In this document: piece by piece, positions 20,727 to 31,901 of the stretch
Layout: every line of letters begins with the position of its first letter
Position numbering within the stretch: the first letter of the stretch is position 1
From: Staphylococcus ratti
GTDB lineage: Bacteria; Bacillota; Bacilli; Staphylococcales; Staphylococcaceae
Length of the DNA: 64,000 nucleotides
Direction of reading: 5' to 3'
Assembly: GCF_020883535.1 (NCBI RefSeq)
Contig: NZ_CP086654.1
Span: 1,736,001 to 1,800,000, forward strand
The notes under the pieces: model-generated
Told to the model about the DNA's origin: nothing
The model's input: only the letters and a program-made list of their open reading frames with translations
The model's database searches: none
Translations under genes and position numbers: made by a program

Positions 20727-23700
20727 TATTCTCCCTCCTCTCTTAAACATTCTAGCGGATTGATTTTTTCATCTACTGTTCTATATTTCGGCGCATCAAT
20801 TAAACTGTCCACATGACATACGGACTGATAATTACAAAAACGACACGGTAGCGTTTCTTTATATTTAAGTGGTGCCACTTCAGTATGACCATCCATAATA
20901 TTCGTTGCGATTGCTTCAAAATTGCGTTTGTTATGCTGCATTAATTTGTAAAGTGTTGTTTCATCTGCTACTTTACTTGAACTGTAAAAATCGCCATTCT
21001 TCTTCAACCTCAATGGCACGATATCTGAGTTGAATCCGTCAATTAAACTCTTGTCATACGCCTCAATAACATCCGAATCACCATTCAACAAACCACTTAA
21101 TTTATAGGATTTTAAAAATGATGTTTCTAAATTTTCAGTGCTCAAATCAGACCATGTCCGCTTTTCATCTTTAAACTTGTGCACATACATATATAAAAAG
21201 CCCCCTGGCTTCAATTCAGATGATAGTCCAAGACGTGCTTTATTTTGTAATGCAATATCCATATACGTCATCATTTGCATTTGTAAGCCGTAATACACTT
21301 TGACTAAGTCTAAAGAAGCGCTCGTCGTTGAAGACTTATAATCAATAATATTAATGAAACTTTTATTTTGCGTTTCGTATATGTCAATACGGTCGATTTG
21401 ACCTCGAATATTAATAGGGATACCTTGTTTCGTTTGAAGCGGTTGAGCCATTAATTCATTATCATTTCTAGGTTGCTTTCTAAATGACTTTTCAAATGCA
21501 ATCGGCTTGAATTGAGAGTGTTCACTTTGATGTTTCATCGCATGCAATGTCGCTTGAATAATTGCGCCGATACGTCGAGATAAATATTGATAATACGATG
21601 TTGAATTAAGCAAATTATATTGTACTTCAGGTAAATAGTTAGCCAGTGCTTCTTCCGTAAGCTGTTGGATTTGTTGTGTTGAAAGTTGATTAAAACGTCC
21701 TTGAACTTTCTCAGCAATATAACGTAAAACATCATGGAAAATGGTACCTAAATCAAAACTTTGAAGTTGGTATTTTGTACGTTCGTTTAAACGTAAACCG
21801 TGCGAAGCATAATGCTTAAACGGACAACTTTGATAGCCTTCAAATCGCGACACACTGGCATTAATCACTTTACCATAGAGTGATTCGGTCAATACTTGAT
21901 CCAATTGAACCGTCTCATTGCGATAAGTAAGTGCTGTTTTAAGATGGTTCAGTCCATGAGCTAATGACTCATGTTGTGTCATCACATAATAAACTGCATA
22001 CCACGTATCTGAAATTAATGCGCCATCAAGCGCGGCTTTTAAAGATTCCAGTAAATGCACTTTGGTCTGATGTGGATGGGCTACAAGTGACATTGTATGA
22101 CGCTCATGTTCACGCTCAGTATACGTCACTTTAAGTTGTGTGAATAACTTCATTATGTCATTTAAAAATGGACTTATTTCTCGTTCGCTACCGCTACTTT
22201 CCATCAAACTATAACTCCACGTCACTTTATCCGTCGCACGTGTCATTGCGTAATAACATACGAACGCTTCATCCATTTGTAAAATATCTGCTGTAGGACT
22301 TAATTGCGTTTTAGTCACTTCTTCAAATTGTTTCTTTTCATCATCAGAAATCAAGCTCTTACCTGCTAGCGCTTGAGGCATCACACCGTCGTTCATCCCT
22401 ATCATATAGATATGTTTTTTATTATCTACCTTTGCTAAATCCATTGTTCCAATCGAAACTTGATCCAACGTTTGAGGAATCATTGAAAATTCTAATTCAT
22501 TCAATCCGACATCTAAGATTTCAAGAAATCTTGGAAGTGTCATTGATTGTGTTTTAAAAACCGTCACGACATCATCTAAAACGCGGCTAAAACCATTCCA
22601 AATTTGGTCTATCTCTTCAGCTGCTGTATGTTTTCCCATTTCATCTAACATATCGCGTTCAGTCATCAATTGATGAGGTAATTCGAATGATTCCATCACT
22701 TCATAAAAAGCTGTAGCATAATCTAAAGCATGCGCACCTTCATTTAACGCACTTTCGAATGCCATCAATTTATGAAACACATCATCTTTGAGTGTAATTA
22801 CGCGCTCAAATAACGCTTGCGTATCTTCATCGATCTTTTTTCGTTTAATCCCCATCTTTTCAAATTGTTCTAACGTGAAAGATTTAGGGTCTATCCACCG
22901 TTTGCCACGAATGCCACGTTCTAAAGCATAATTTTCTAATATATCAATACGATGTAAACTATCTGAATATGTACGTGTTAACACATTCGTTTTTAACAAA
23001 CGCATTAATGGCTCAAAATTCCATTGCGTTTGAAGCACTTCGATCAATGCACGTAACATTTCCATCACTGGGTGATGTGTCATTGATTTTTTCACATCAA
23101 TACTGTACGGAATATCGTATTGTGGCAATATTGACTCTAGTAAATAAGGATAACTCGGATCTCGATACAATATCGCAATATCATTAAAACGATAACCATT
23201 TTCACGCACATCTTTCAAAATACGGCGCGCGATTTCATTAACTTCATCACGCGTAGTAGGCGATTCTAAAATGTTCAGTGATTCTATTTCTGTCGCAAAT
23301 ACACGGGGGATTAACGCATCAAATTCACTTTCTAAATGTTGTAAATCTTGATTGTTAAAGCGATTCACTGTTGAAAATGAGCGACGTTCCAAATTAACAT
23401 CTAAATGTTTGGCAATGGCTTCTATATGTTGAAGTGTCTCTGAAGGTTTACGAAACATACTAAACGCATCTTTGTCTCCATCTGTCGTTAGAAGTACTGA
23501 TACCGACTTGGCATGTTGAACAAGCGCTTCAATCACTTTATATTCTTGCGTTGAAAAGTTATGAAACCCATCTATATAAATATCCGCGCGTGCGAGCCAA
23601 TCAGATTTTGGAATAAGTTCGATAAAACGATTCATTAACGCTTCAGATGTAATAAATTCATCCGTCATATTTTGAATTAACTGGTCATAAATAAGGCCAA

Positions 23701-24175
23701 TATCATGCAACTTGTCTCGTGTCCGTTTATCAAAGGCTTGATTTTCTGATGCTTCTTGTACCATATCAGCAGTAACTGCATACTTTTCAAAATCTTGAAT
23801 TTGCTCCCTAATTTTAGTACTAAATCCCAAATATTCTGTTTGCGCATGATAAAGTTTAAGATTCGCTTTTTGTGCTTGTAAAATATCATACAGCATCATT
23901 TCAATCGCATTCGTGGATAATCTTTTTTCGCTCACACCACCTAACTCTTGAAACACACGATGACTTAATCGTTCAAAGTGCAAAACCTCAGCCCGAACAC
24001 TGCCACGTAACTCTGCATCGTTTACGAATGCCCGCTCATACAAATACGTCCCTTGCATTGGCGTAATAAGCACAATAGGATCTCCTAAAGGCTGCGCTCG
24101 TAATTTCGCTTTTATTTCTTTTAACATCGTCGTACTTTTCCCTGTTCCTGCACGACCTAAAAATACCCGAAACAT
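20726..24175 (-). CDS. addB: ATP-dependent helicase/nuclease subunit AddB (RexB)
   Basis: This 1149-aa partner of AddA handles the 5' strand and Chi recognition. A Walker [10 protein letters not shown] lies at the N-terminus (about residues 7-15). The C-terminal RecB-like nuclease has INIIDYKSS. Four cysteines fit the AddB [4Fe-4S] staple: Cys784 in QSCPFKHYA and the C-x2-C-x5-C group Cys1111, Cys1114 and Cys1120. It is the first gene of the addBA operon, coupled to addA by TAATG. The gene is intact. Confidence 0.96.
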   Translation of the reverse strand: MFRVFLGRAGTGKSTTMLKEIKAKLRAQPLGDPIVLITPMQGTYLYERAFVNDAELRGSVRAEVLHFERLSHRVFQELGGVSEKRLSTNAIEMMLYDILQAQKANLKLYHAQTEYLGFSTKIREQIQDFEKYAVTADMVQEASENQAFDKRTRDKLHDIGLIYDQLIQNMTDEFITSEALMNRFIELIPKSDWLARADIYIDGFHNFSTQEYKVIEALVQHAKSVSVLLTTDGDKDAFSMFRKPSETLQHIEAIAKHLDVNLERRSFSTVNRFNNQDLQHLESEFDALIPRVFATEIESLNILESPTTRDEVNEIARRILKDVRENGYRFNDIAILYRDPSYPYLLESILPQYDIPYSIDVKKSMTHHPVMEMLRALIEVLQTQWNFEPLMRLLKTNVLTRTYSDSLHRIDILENYALERGIRGKRWIDPKSFTLEQFEKMGIKRKKIDEDTQALFERVITLKDDVFHKLMAFESALNEGAHALDYATAFYEVMESFELPHQLMTERDMLDEMGKHTAAEEIDQIWNGFSRVLDDVVTVFKTQSMTLPRFLEILDVGLNELEFSMIPQTLDQVSIGTMDLAKVDNKKHIYMIGMNDGVMPQALAGKSLISDDEKKQFEEVTKTQLSPTADILQMDEAFVCYYAMTRATDKVTWSYSLMESSGSEREISPFLNDIMKLFTQLKVTYTEREHERHTMSLVAHPHQTKVHLLESLKAALDGALISDTWYAVYYVMTQHESLAHGLNHLKTALTYRNETVQLDQVLTESLYGKVINASVSRFEGYQSCPFKHYASHGLRLNERTKYQLQSFDLGTIFHDVLRYIAEKVQGRFNQLSTQQIQQLTEEALANYLPEVQYNLLNSTSYYQYLSRRIGAIIQATLHAMKHQSEHSQFKPIAFEKSFRKQPRNDNELMAQPLQTKQGIPINIRGQIDRIDIYETQNKSFINIIDYKSSTTSASLDLVKVYYGLQMQMMTYMDIALQNKARLGLSSELKPGGFLYMYVHKFKDEKRTWSDLSTENLETSFLKSYKLSGLLNGDSDVIEAYDKSLIDGFNSDIVPLRLKKNGDFYSSSKVADETTLYKLMQHNKRNFEAIATNIMDGHTEVAPLKYKETLPCRFCNYQSVCHVDSLIDAPKYRTVDEKINPLECLREEGE

Positions 24176-24302
24176 GCCCTCACCCCTTCATATTACATTC
24201 ACAATTTATGTTTATTATAGCATTCTCGCTTCAGTTAACTCTACTGTCTCCCCACCTCATTCATATCATCCATTCAAGTCGTAATATCTCAAATCGTTTC
24301 TA

Positions 24303-24340
24303 AAAAAAGAGTGAGACAACGAAACTGTCTCACTCTTAAA
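24303..24340 (-). terminator. Terminator after spsB (GTGAGACA-type hairpin)
   Basis: A 12-bp perfect stem AAGAGTGAGACA (24307-24318) pairs with TGTCTCACTCTT (24326-24337). The A-run on the left becomes a T-run in the spsB transcript. Its arm shares GAGTGAGACA with the repeat beside pgi. Confidence 0.85.
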
Positions 24341-24396
24341 AGCCTATACTTATTGTTCTTGTTACTATGACGTAGCTTACTGAAGCTGTCCTATTT

Positions 24397-24960
24397 TTAA
24401 TGATCTGGGTTAAAGTTTACTTTAAATTCACCAATTGGCCAAAAACGTAAAGACACTTTCCCTACAATTTGATCTTTATCGATGAGGCCAAAAGCACGGC
24501 TATCTTTACTTACTTCACGATTGTCTCCAAGTACAAGATATCTGTCTTTCGGTATTTTATACTTGCCACCACTATTAGGAAGGTCAGATGATTTGAAAGA
24601 ACCTGTAATTTCTTCATAATTTTTGTGCTTCATATTATAGTCCAAATAAGGTTCTGCTGTTTTCTTCCCATTCACATATAGAACATCGTGTTTATATTCG
24701 ATATGATCACCTGGCACACCGATAATACGCTTCACATAATCACTGTTTTCATCTGCGTGAAATACAATGACATTACCGCGCTCTAAATGTCCGAACGTTT
24801 TACCGAGTTTATTCACTATAACACGTTCCCCATTTTTTAAAGTGGGGTCCATAGAATCCCCTTTGACGTTATATGGCTTGATTACGAAAGCATATAGCAA
24901 ACCGACAATAAGTAATGCTAAACCTATTGAAATCAACCATTCTATCGTTTCTTTTTTCAC
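24397..24960 (-). CDS. spsB: Signal peptidase I (active)
   Basis: This 187-aa membrane-bound Ser/Lys protease cleaves Sec and Tat signal peptides at the outer face of the membrane. A single N-terminal helix (about residues 8-27) precedes the catalytic Ser36 in KGDSMDPTL and Lys77 in SDYVKRIIG. The conserved GDNREVSKDSR box lies near 145. These positions match S. aureus SpsB. The start codon is GTG with GAGGTG 6 nt upstream, 11 nt after the spsA stop. It is the second gene of the spsA-spsB operon. Confidence 0.95.
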   Translation of the reverse strand: MKKETIEWLISIGLALLIVGLLYAFVIKPYNVKGDSMDPTLKNGERVIVNKLGKTFGHLERGNVIVFHADENSDYVKRIIGVPGDHIEYKHDVLYVNGKKTAEPYLDYNMKHKNYEEITGSFKSSDLPNSGGKYKIPKDRYLVLGDNREVSKDSRAFGLIDKDQIVGKVSLRFWPIGEFKVNFNPDH

Positions 24961-24971
24961 TCTCTACACCT

Positions 24972-25496
24972 CTAGTCTTCAAAATTTGCAGTTATTTTTT
25001 CGAAAGGATAATAACGAAGTAAAATCGTACCTATTATATCATTTTTGTCCACAGTTCCAAACGGTTCTGCTGTCGTCGTTCGTGTGAATTGATTCATCAC
25101 AATATAATGACCTGGAGCAATGATATCACTTTCTTGTTCAGATAGCATCTTAGAAGACCAAGAAGTCACACCTAAATCTTTTATAAATGGATCTTGAACA
25201 CGTTGATTATCAATGTAAAGTTCACTTTTTTGAATCGCGAGCGATTGACCAGGTTCACCTATAACACGTCCAACCTGAAGCGTTCCATTTTTTCTATATA
25301 CAATGAAATCATGATAATTAATGTTATTGAGCCGTGGCGCAAGTTGATTGACGATGAAGCGCTCATCTTTTTGAATGATAGGCGCTAAACGATTAGTGTC
25401 AGCACGAAATGGGATAGCAATAAAAAGAATGATAAAGCTTATAAAGATGCAGGCGCAAATTGCGGACAAAAGATATTTGAAAATTCGTTTCACCAT
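24972..25496 (-). CDS. spsA: Signal peptidase I-like protein, catalytically inactive
   Basis: This 174-aa protein has the signal-peptidase fold but lacks the catalytic dyad. It has one N-terminal helix (about 8-29) and the beta-strand pattern of S26 proteases. Where SpsB has Ser36 (GDSMDP), this protein reads TNRLAP. Where SpsB has Lys77 (YVKRIIG), it reads QVGRVIG. The GDN-SxDSR box is also replaced (FTRTTTAEPFG). An inactive SpsA upstream of SpsB is known in staphylococci; the role is unclear. The ribosome site AGGGGAGG lies close to the ATG. Confidence 0.9.
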   Translation of the reverse strand: MVKRIFKYLLSAICACIFISFIILFIAIPFRADTNRLAPIIQKDERFIVNQLAPRLNNINYHDFIVYRKNGTLQVGRVIGEPGQSLAIQKSELYIDNQRVQDPFIKDLGVTSWSSKMLSEQESDIIAPGHYIVMNQFTRTTTAEPFGTVDKNDIIGTILLRYYPFEKITANFED

Positions 25497-25598
25497 GTTC
25501 CTCCCCTTAATAAAAACACAACTAGATTTATTACAAAATCGAAGTGATCTACCTTTTAATTATTTCTATACCTTACTTCATTATGACACAAAAAGGGA

Positions 25599-25665
25599 GT
25601 GAGACAGAAATCTATTTGATTTCGTCGTCTCACCCCCACAAGGCTGACTAGGGTTGAAAGGAGCT
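25599..25665 (-). repeat. 67-bp intergenic repeat, copy 1
   Basis: Identical over 67 bp to 25730-25796. Hairpin 1 is GTGAGAC-A-GAAATC paired with GATTTC-GTC-GTCTCAC. A second hairpin begins with GGCTGACTAGGGTTGAAA and is completed by TTTCAATCC-AGA-CAGC at about 25677-25692, outside the exact repeat. Confidence 0.9.
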
Positions 25666-25729
25666 GCTAAGCGAAATTTCAATCCAGACAGCTACTGTGC
25701 TTTTTAGCAGTTACCTTCTCATTATAGAT

Positions 25730-25796
25730 GTGAGACAGAAATCTATTTGATTTCGTCGTCTCACCCCCACAAGGCTGACTAGGGTTGAAAGGAGCT
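25730..25796 (-). repeat. 67-bp intergenic repeat, copy 2 (abuts pgi stop)
   Basis: Exact copy of 25599-25665 at a period of 131 bp. The right half of hairpin 2 is missing, and the copy ends two bases before the pgi stop codon, so it lies at the very 3' end of the pgi transcript and may act as its terminator. Confidence 0.9.
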
Positions 25797-25798
25797 AC

Positions 25799-27130
25799 TT
25801 ATAATCGTTCTTCTAATGCTTTTTTCTTATCTTCAAATCCTGGTTTACCTAATAACGCAAACATATTTTGTTTATATGCTTCCACACCTGGTTGGTTAAA
25901 TGGATTCACACCTAATTGATAGCCACTCATAGCAACAGCTTTTTCAAAAAAGTATACGAGATAGCCGTACGTAAAGGCATCTAATTGAGGGAGTTTAATG
26001 ACTAAATTCGGTACACCACCATCTGTATGTGCAAGTAATGTACCTTCAAAGGCTTTCGTATTAACATCATCCACCGTTTTACCTGCTAAATAGTTTAAAC
26101 CATCTAAATCCTCTTCGTCCTCTTCAATTGTAATACTATGTTTAGGGGATTCTACTTTCAATACTGTTTCAAATAGGAAACGTCGTCCTTCTTGAACATA
26201 TTGCCCTAATGAATGAAGATCAGTTGTAAAGTTCGCACTTGAAGGATAAATGCCTTTTAAATCTTTACCTTCTGACTCACCGAATAGTTGTTTCCACCAT
26301 TCATTGAAGTACTGTAAAGATGGTTCATAGTTGATCAACATTTCAGTTGTGTAGCCTTTACTGTATAGAATGTTACGGATTGTTGCATATTGATATGCGA
26401 TATTTTGTGTTACATCTTCTGAGCTTAATTCTTCGCGCGCTTGCGCAGCCCCAGCCATCATATTTTCAATATCGATACCTGCTACTGCGATTGGTAATAA
26501 ACCAACGGCAGTTAAAACAGAAAAACGACCGCCAACATCATCAGGAACTACAAAAGATTCATAACCTTCATTTGTCGCTAATTGCTTTAAAGCACCTTTC
26601 GCTTTATCTGTCGTCGCAAAAATACGCTTAACTGCTTCATCTTTACCATATTTCTCTTCTAACAATTTTTTGAAAATACGGAATGCGACTGCCGGTTCCG
26701 TAGTTGTACCCGATTTAGAAATAACATTTACGGAAAAGTCTTTATCCGCTAAGTAATCGATCAATTCTTGTGTATACGTTGATGATAAATGATGTCCCGC
26801 AAAAATGATTTCCGGTGTTTCATTATCTTTTTTAAACGCCGGTGTTAACATTTCAATTGTTGAACGCGCGCCAAGGTATGAACCACCAATACCGATGACA
26901 ACGAGTACATCAGAATTTGATTTAATTTGTTCTGCAGATTTTTGAATACGTGCAAATTCCTCTTTGTCATAATCTACTGGTAAGTCTACCCAACCTAAAA
27001 AGTCGCTACCCGCACCTGTACCTTCATGAATTGTGTGGTGTACTAATTTGACAAGGTCAGCCTGTTGATTTATTTCATGTTGCTCAAAAAATGATAACGC
27101 TTTTTGGTAATCTAATTGAATATGTGTCAT
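25799..27130 (-). CDS. pgi: Glucose-6-phosphate isomerase
   Basis: This 443-aa glycolytic enzyme interconverts glucose-6-phosphate and fructose-6-phosphate in the cytoplasm. The sugar-phosphate binding loops [13 protein letters not shown] (about residues 79-91) and [15 protein letters not shown] are clear. The catalytic glutamate lies in the [15 protein letters not shown] region, and the C-terminal Lys region is [15 protein letters not shown]. Length matches the Gram-positive form. TAGGAGG precedes the ATG. It is monocistronic and divergent from argG. Confidence 0.97.
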   Translation of the reverse strand: MTHIQLDYQKALSFFEQHEINQQADLVKLVHHTIHEGTGAGSDFLGWVDLPVDYDKEEFARIQKSAEQIKSNSDVLVVIGIGGSYLGARSTIEMLTPAFKKDNETPEIIFAGHHLSSTYTQELIDYLADKDFSVNVISKSGTTTEPAVAFRIFKKLLEEKYGKDEAVKRIFATTDKAKGALKQLATNEGYESFVVPDDVGGRFSVLTAVGLLPIAVAGIDIENMMAGAAQAREELSSEDVTQNIAYQYATIRNILYSKGYTTEMLINYEPSLQYFNEWWKQLFGESEGKDLKGIYPSSANFTTDLHSLGQYVQEGRRFLFETVLKVESPKHSITIEEDEEDLDGLNYLAGKTVDDVNTKAFEGTLLAHTDGGVPNLVIKLPQLDAFTYGYLVYFFEKAVAMSGYQLGVNPFNQPGVEAYKQNMFALLGKPGFEDKKKALEERL

Positions 27131-27253
27131 GCACTGCGCCTCCTAAATTTTCTAACTATCGTTATTCTACTAAGATTTTCATGCATTTTCAATTTTCAAA
27201 CGCATATTAAAGTGTCAATTCGATGACTTCTAAATGTATATTTATTTAAATAC

Positions 27254-27281
27254 TTGCATAATAAAACATTTGTGTTATAGT
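27254..27281 (+). promoter_or_regulatory. Putative promoter of argGH
   Basis: -35 TTGCAT (27254-27259), a 16-bp spacer and -10 TATAGT (27276-27281) lie about 42 nt before the argG start. AT-rich sequence just upstream (TGTATATTTATTTAAATAC) could hold an arginine-repressor site, but the match is weak. Confidence 0.55.
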
Positions 27282-27322
27282 TGTCGTTATACTTATTAAA
27301 AATACAACTAGGGGGAATTCAA

Positions 27323-28528
27323 ATGAATAAACAAAAAGTAGTTTTAGCCTATTCAGGTGGTTTAGATACAAGTGTTGCCGTTCAATGGTTAATTGATCAA
27401 GGCTATGATGTTGTAGCATGTTGTTTAGATGTCGGAGAAGGTAAAGATTTAGACGTAGTCTATCAAAAAGCGCTAGACATGGGGGCGATTGAATCTCATA
27501 TTATCGATGCTACAAAAGAATTTAGCGAAGATTACGTCGGCTATGCTATTAAAGGAAACTTAATGTATGAACAAACATATCCTTTAGTTTCTGCATTATC
27601 TCGCCCACTGATTGCTAAAAAACTTGTCGAAATCGCGCACGAAACAAATGCCAATACTATAGCACACGGTTGTACAGGTAAAGGAAATGACCAAGTACGC
27701 TTTGAAGTCGCTATTAAAGCATTAAATCCTGAACTCAATGTTATAGCCCCGGTGAGAGAATGGGGATGGAGCCGTGAAGAAGAAATCGACTATGCCAAAA
27801 AGCATGATATTCCTGTTCCTATTGGCAAAGCCTCTCCATATTCTATTGATCAAAACTTATGGGGAAGAAGCAATGAATGTGGTATTTTAGAAGATCCTTT
27901 TGTTGCGCCTCCAAAAGATGCTTTTGATTTAACACAGGAACTAGAAGACACACCTGATACACCTGAAGAAATTTTAATCACCTTTAACAAAGGTTTGCCT
28001 ACACATATTGATAGTCAACCTTACGAATTAGATGATTTAATTCTTCATTTAAATGAAATCGCCGGTAAACATGGCATAGGCCGTATTGATCATATTGAAA
28101 ACAGATTAGTCGGTATAAAATCACGTGAAGTATATGAAACCCCCGGCGCAGAAGTTATTTTAACAGCTCATAAAGCATTGGAATCTATCACGTTAACAAA
28201 AGAAGTGGCACATTTTAAGCCTGTTATTGAGAAACAATTTGCCGAACAAGTCTATAACGGGTTATGGTTCTCACCTTTAACAGATGCACTCAAAGCGTTT
28301 GTTGATCAAACACAACAACACGTTACTGGTGACGTCCGCATTAAAATGTTTAAAGGTCATGCCATTGCAAATGGAAGAAAATCAGACTATACACTCTATA
28401 ATGAATCCCTTGCGACATACACAAAAGAAGATGCTTTTAATCAATCCTCTGCAGTTGGTTTTATTGATATTTATGGCCTACCTACGAAAGTAAATGCAAT
28501 GCAAAATGGAGGTTATCAAAATGACTAA
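27323..28528 (+). CDS. argG: Argininosuccinate synthase
   Basis: This 401-aa enzyme joins citrulline and aspartate with ATP to make argininosuccinate, the penultimate step of arginine synthesis. The N-type ATP pyrophosphatase loop AYSGGLDTS sits at residues 8-16. [13 protein letters not shown] and the citrulline/aspartate-binding [14 protein letters not shown] follow. The frame is open 14 codons upstream, but the ATG at 27323 gives the exact family start ([13 protein letters not shown]) with GGGGG 8 nt before it. Its last 8 nt overlap argH. Confidence 0.97.
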   Translation: MNKQKVVLAYSGGLDTSVAVQWLIDQGYDVVACCLDVGEGKDLDVVYQKALDMGAIESHIIDATKEFSEDYVGYAIKGNLMYEQTYPLVSALSRPLIAKKLVEIAHETNANTIAHGCTGKGNDQVRFEVAIKALNPELNVIAPVREWGWSREEEIDYAKKHDIPVPIGKASPYSIDQNLWGRSNECGILEDPFVAPPKDAFDLTQELEDTPDTPEEILITFNKGLPTHIDSQPYELDDLILHLNEIAGKHGIGRIDHIENRLVGIKSREVYETPGAEVILTAHKALESITLTKEVAHFKPVIEKQFAEQVYNGLWFSPLTDALKAFVDQTQQHVTGDVRIKMFKGHAIANGRKSDYTLYNESLATYTKEDAFNQSSAVGFIDIYGLPTKVNAMQNGGYQND

Positions 28529-29894
28529 AAAAGCATGGGGCGGTCGTTTTGAAGCACAACCAGAAGCGTGGGTTGACGCTTTTAACGCATCGATTCATTT
28601 CGACCAAACGCTTATCGATGAAGATATTGAAGGAAGTATCGCACACGCAACGATGTTAGCACATCAACAAATTCTTACTCAAGACGAATGTACAACTATC
28701 ATTCAAGGTTTAAAGGCGATTCAAAAAGATTTTCATGACGGCAACATTCAATTTCAAGATGCTTTAGAGGATATTCACTTAAATATTGAACATGAATTGA
28801 TTCAACGTATTGGTTCTGTAGGCGGCAAATTGCATACAGGCCGTAGCCGAAACGATCAAGTTGCAACGGATATGCATTTATATACAAAAAAAGAAGTGCA
28901 ACATATCATTGCTGCGCTTCAAAAGTTTCAAAAAACCATCATCGACTTAGCAAAGCATCATGTTGAAACGATTATGCCTGGCTATACACATCAACAAAGA
29001 GCACAGCCTATTTCATTTGCACATCATATTATGACTTATTTTTGGATGTTAGAACGTGATAAAAATCGCTTTCAAGATGCATTAAAACGTATCGATATTT
29101 CACCACTCGGTGCAGCTGCATTAAGCGGTACAACCTATCCTATCGATCGCTTTGAGACACAACGTCTTTTAGGATTTGCTGCTGTTTATGAAAATAGCTT
29201 AGATGCAGTCAGTGATAGAGATTATATTGTTGAAACTTTACATGCAATCAGTTTAACAATGGTGCATTTGTCTCGTTTTGCTGAAGAAATTATTTTCTGG
29301 TCTTCAGAAGAAGCACAATTCATTACACTATCTGATACCTTTTCAACTGGTTCATCTATTATGCCACAAAAGAAGAATCCAGATATGGCAGAATTAATAC
29401 GTGGTAAAGTAGGCCGTACGACAGGGCATTTAATGAGTCTATTAATGACGTTAAAAGGCTTGCCTCTCGCTTACAATAAAGATATGCAAGAAGACAAAGA
29501 AGGGCTCTTTGATGCGATTCATACGCTTAAAGGTGCTTTACACATCTTTGAGGGAATGCTGAAAAGTATGCATGTCAATACTGAACGCCTATCTGAAACT
29601 ACAGAAAAAGATTTCTCTAATGCAACTGAATTAGCAGATTATCTTGTGATGAAAGACGTTCCTTTTAGAGAAGCACATGAAATTGTCGGAAAAATCGTGT
29701 TATGGTCTATACAAAATCATACATTTTTACTTGACGTACCTCTAGAAGTTTATCAGCAACATCATAATGCAATTGATCAAGATGTTTACACATATTTACG
29801 CCCTTCTGAAGCTGTAAAACGACGCAAAAGTTATGGTTCTACCGGACAAAAAGCAGTGAAACATCAAATTTCAGTAGCCGAATCATTAATTTAA
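28521..29894 (+). CDS. argH: Argininosuccinate lyase
   Basis: This 457-aa fumarase/aspartase-superfamily enzyme splits argininosuccinate into arginine and fumarate. The superfamily signature [12 protein letters not shown] lies near residue 275, with [13 protein letters not shown] and the TYPIDR segment earlier. I start at the ATG at 28521 ([11 protein letters not shown]), which overlaps argG by 8 nt and has GGAGG 8-9 nt upstream. Nine further in-frame upstream codons belong to the argG overlap. No strong terminator is visible before glpQ. Confidence 0.97.
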   Translation: MTKKAWGGRFEAQPEAWVDAFNASIHFDQTLIDEDIEGSIAHATMLAHQQILTQDECTTIIQGLKAIQKDFHDGNIQFQDALEDIHLNIEHELIQRIGSVGGKLHTGRSRNDQVATDMHLYTKKEVQHIIAALQKFQKTIIDLAKHHVETIMPGYTHQQRAQPISFAHHIMTYFWMLERDKNRFQDALKRIDISPLGAAALSGTTYPIDRFETQRLLGFAAVYENSLDAVSDRDYIVETLHAISLTMVHLSRFAEEIIFWSSEEAQFITLSDTFSTGSSIMPQKKNPDMAELIRGKVGRTTGHLMSLLMTLKGLPLAYNKDMQEDKEGLFDAIHTLKGALHIFEGMLKSMHVNTERLSETTEKDFSNATELADYLVMKDVPFREAHEIVGKIVLWSIQNHTFLLDVPLEVYQQHHNAIDQDVYTYLRPSEAVKRRKSYGSTGQKAVKHQISVAESLI

Positions 29895-30001
29895 TGTAAA
29901 ATTTGTTAATAGTTAAAAGGTTCATTAAATCCTATTGTTTTTTTATTCTATATACTATAATTTAAAGGGGTATTCCCACCTAAAACAAAGGAGGATTTAT
30001 A

Positions 30002-30946
30002 ATGAATCGTTATTCTAGGTTAATCGTTTCTTCAAGCATAGTCACAACTTTACTTGTTGGAGGTATTGCAATCCCTTCACAAGCGCAAGCTGGGTCTGTA
30101 CAAAGTGCGACAAATCAAGGCAAGGCAACGCCATTATCCCCATCTGTACATAATGTTTTAGATAAAAAACACGTGACTATTGGGCACCGTGGTGCCAGTG
30201 GCTATGCACCAGAACACACCATCGCTTCTTACGATAAAAGCATTAACGAGATGGGTTCTGATTTTCTAGAAATAGACTTGCAAATGACAAAAGATGGTCA
30301 TCTAATTGCAATGCATGACGAAACCGTAAATCGCACGACAAATGGTAAAGGACGTGTAGATCAATATACACTCGCAGAATTAAAACAATTAGACGCAGGT
30401 TCATGGTTTAATAAAGCATATCCTAAATATAAAAACCCTAAATTTGTCGGCCAAAAAGTGCTTTCTTTAGATGAAATATTTAAGCGTTACGGCACAAAAA
30501 CAAATTACTATATTGAAACAAAATCGCCTAACGTTTATCCAGGTATGGAAGAAAAATTACTAAAAACGATGCATCGCTATGGTTTAGACAAGAAAAATCA
30601 GTTGGCAAACGGTAAAGTCGTGATCCAATCCTTTTCTCAAGAAAGTTTACAAAAGATTCATCATATAAATCCTTATGTACCGCTTGTCCAGCTAACAGAT
30701 GCTGGCCAATTGACGACAATGACTGAAAAAGATTTAAAAAAGGTAAAAACGTATGCTGTAGGTATCGGACCTGATTATCACGATTTAAATAGAAAAAATA
30801 CGAAGCATCTTAGAAATTTAGGGTTTTATGTACATCCTTATACTGTGAATACCGTTGCTGATATGAAACGTTTAAATTCATATGGTGTTACAGGTGTTTT
30901 CACAAACTACCCTGATTTATATAGTAACCTTATCAAAAAGAAATAA
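30002..30946 (+). CDS. glpQ: Secreted glycerophosphodiester phosphodiesterase
   Basis: This 314-aa extracellular enzyme hydrolyses glycerophosphodiesters (deacylated phospholipids) to glycerol-3-phosphate and an alcohol. A signal peptide with cleavage near AQA30 is followed by the GDPD domain. His62 and Arg63 are in IGHRGASGYAPEHT, the Ca-binding Glu90 and Asp92 are in FLEIDLQMTKDGH, and His105 is in AMHDE. AAAGGAGG lies 7-8 nt upstream. In S. aureus glpQ lies between argH and gudB. Here two extra genes separate it from gudB. Confidence 0.95.
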   Translation: MNRYSRLIVSSSIVTTLLVGGIAIPSQAQAGSVQSATNQGKATPLSPSVHNVLDKKHVTIGHRGASGYAPEHTIASYDKSINEMGSDFLEIDLQMTKDGHLIAMHDETVNRTTNGKGRVDQYTLAELKQLDAGSWFNKAYPKYKNPKFVGQKVLSLDEIFKRYGTKTNYYIETKSPNVYPGMEEKLLKTMHRYGLDKKNQLANGKVVIQSFSQESLQKIHHINPYVPLVQLTDAGQLTTMTEKDLKKVKTYAVGIGPDYHDLNRKNTKHLRNLGFYVHPYTVNTVADMKRLNSYGVTGVFTNYPDLYSNLIKKK

Positions 30947-31006
30947 GCATTCAAAAATTTTCTTGTTTACATAACGTGGACGAAAAATTGAATTTTCTTT
31001 AAATTT

Positions 31007-31035
31007 TTGTAAATTTAAGGAATTAATACTATAAA
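31007..31035 (+). promoter_or_regulatory. Putative promoter of the secreted bacteriocin-like gene
   Basis: -35 TTGTAA (31007-31012), a 17-bp spacer and -10 TATAAA (31030-31035) lie about 50 nt before the start codon. A second TATAAT at 31045 is an alternative -10. This suggests transcription independent of glpQ. Confidence 0.45.
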
Positions 31036-31083
31036 TGGTTTATTATATAATTGTAAGTGAAAAAATACAAAGGAGTTGTCATT

Positions 31084-31710
31084 ATGAAAACAAAGGCTAT
31101 TAAAATTGCATTATCCAGCACCCTGTTACTAGTAGGTCTAGCTCCAACTATGAATTCTCATACTGTAAAAGCACAATCACTTAATCAAACTCAAACACCA
31201 GAAAAAAATCAATTAACTAGTACTCTAAAAATTAAAATAGATAAATACGTTACTGTTTCAAATAATAAATTTATTTTAGACTCACGTGCTAATAATTCTT
31301 TAACAGCTAAAGAATTAGCTACAGCTAATACTTATATAACTCAAAGTAATAATATGATTTCAGAAAATAATTTAATTATTGATAAAAATACAAAAGTAGC
31401 TAAAGGAAATATAACTGTAGAAGGAATATCAACAAGAAGTGCCGCTAAAGGAGTTAATTCAATAAAAGTATATTGGTGGGGGGCTAAAGTATTTTTAAAT
31501 TCTCACCAGGCTGAAGCATTAAAACAAGCAGCTATTGCAGGAGGATCAACAGGTTTAGGTGGAATGTTTGGTGGAATTGGAGGAGCAACAGCTGGAGCAG
31601 CTATCGGAGGATATTTGGCAAGTATAGCTAGTAATTATCCAATTACAAGAGGAATCTGGTTGGACTATAACATTTTTACAAGATCAATTACTAACTTTGG
31701 ATGGCAATAG
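31084..31710 (+). CDS. Secreted bacteriocin-like protein with Trp/Gly-rich C-terminus
   Basis: I do not recognise a named family. The 208-aa product has a Sec signal peptide (KTKAIKIALSSTLLLVGLAP, cleavage likely after VKA30). A polar, Asn/Thr-rich middle (31-125) lacks cysteines. The C-terminus has aromatic VYWWGAKVFLNS (129-140), then a Gly/Ala-rich hydrophobic stretch (149-181) with chained GxxxG motifs at G153/157, G159/163/167 and G167/171/175. It ends with RGIWLDYNIF and NFGWQ. Such helix-packing stretches are typical of pore-forming bacteriocins. Nine of 12 glycines in the stretch use GGA, unlike glpQ, which hints at transfer. The ATG at 31084 has AAAGGAG 8 nt upstream. Confidence 0.6.
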   Translation: MKTKAIKIALSSTLLLVGLAPTMNSHTVKAQSLNQTQTPEKNQLTSTLKIKIDKYVTVSNNKFILDSRANNSLTAKELATANTYITQSNNMISENNLIIDKNTKVAKGNITVEGISTRSAAKGVNSIKVYWWGAKVFLNSHQAEALKQAAIAGGSTGLGGMFGGIGGATAGAAIGGYLASIASNYPITRGIWLDYNIFTRSITNFGWQ

Positions 31711-31714
31711 TTAA

Positions 31715-31891
31715 ATGCAAAATAATATACTAAAAATAGTTATACTTGCAATAATAATTGGTATTACTCAATACTGTATCGTTATCTTCTCCCCCACTTC
31801 TAATACCATAATCAATATACTAATTTTAATTATCGTATTAATTCTATCTTCTATCTTGTTGAAAATACCTTTTACTAAAAGCAATAAATAA
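31715..31891 (+). CDS. 58-aa two-helix membrane protein, possible immunity protein
   Basis: This short ORF encodes 58 residues that are nearly all hydrophobic. Helix 1 covers about residues 5-25 (starting ILKIVILAIIIGITQYC). A short SPTSNT turn at 26-31 follows, then helix 2 at about 32-51. The tail is basic (KIPFTKSNK). It starts 4 nt after the stop of the secreted protein, has only a weak ribosome site (GGATGG) and ends just before a strong terminator, so translation is probably coupled. Small basic two-helix proteins directly downstream of bacteriocin genes are often immunity proteins; that role is inferred. Base composition is very AT-rich, with many ATA codons. Confidence 0.6.
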   Translation: MQNNILKIVILAIIIGITQYCIVIFSPTSNTIINILILIIVLILSSILLKIPFTKSNK

Positions 31892-31901
31892 AATTAAGAT
31901 T

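Larger units (their letters stand above)
25497..25798. other. Intergenic region between pgi and spsA carrying a structured repeat
   Basis: This 302-bp gap lies between the pgi 3' end and the spsA ribosome site and promoter region. More than half is taken by two copies of a 67-bp repeat and their linker. No ORF was seen. Confidence 0.7.
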
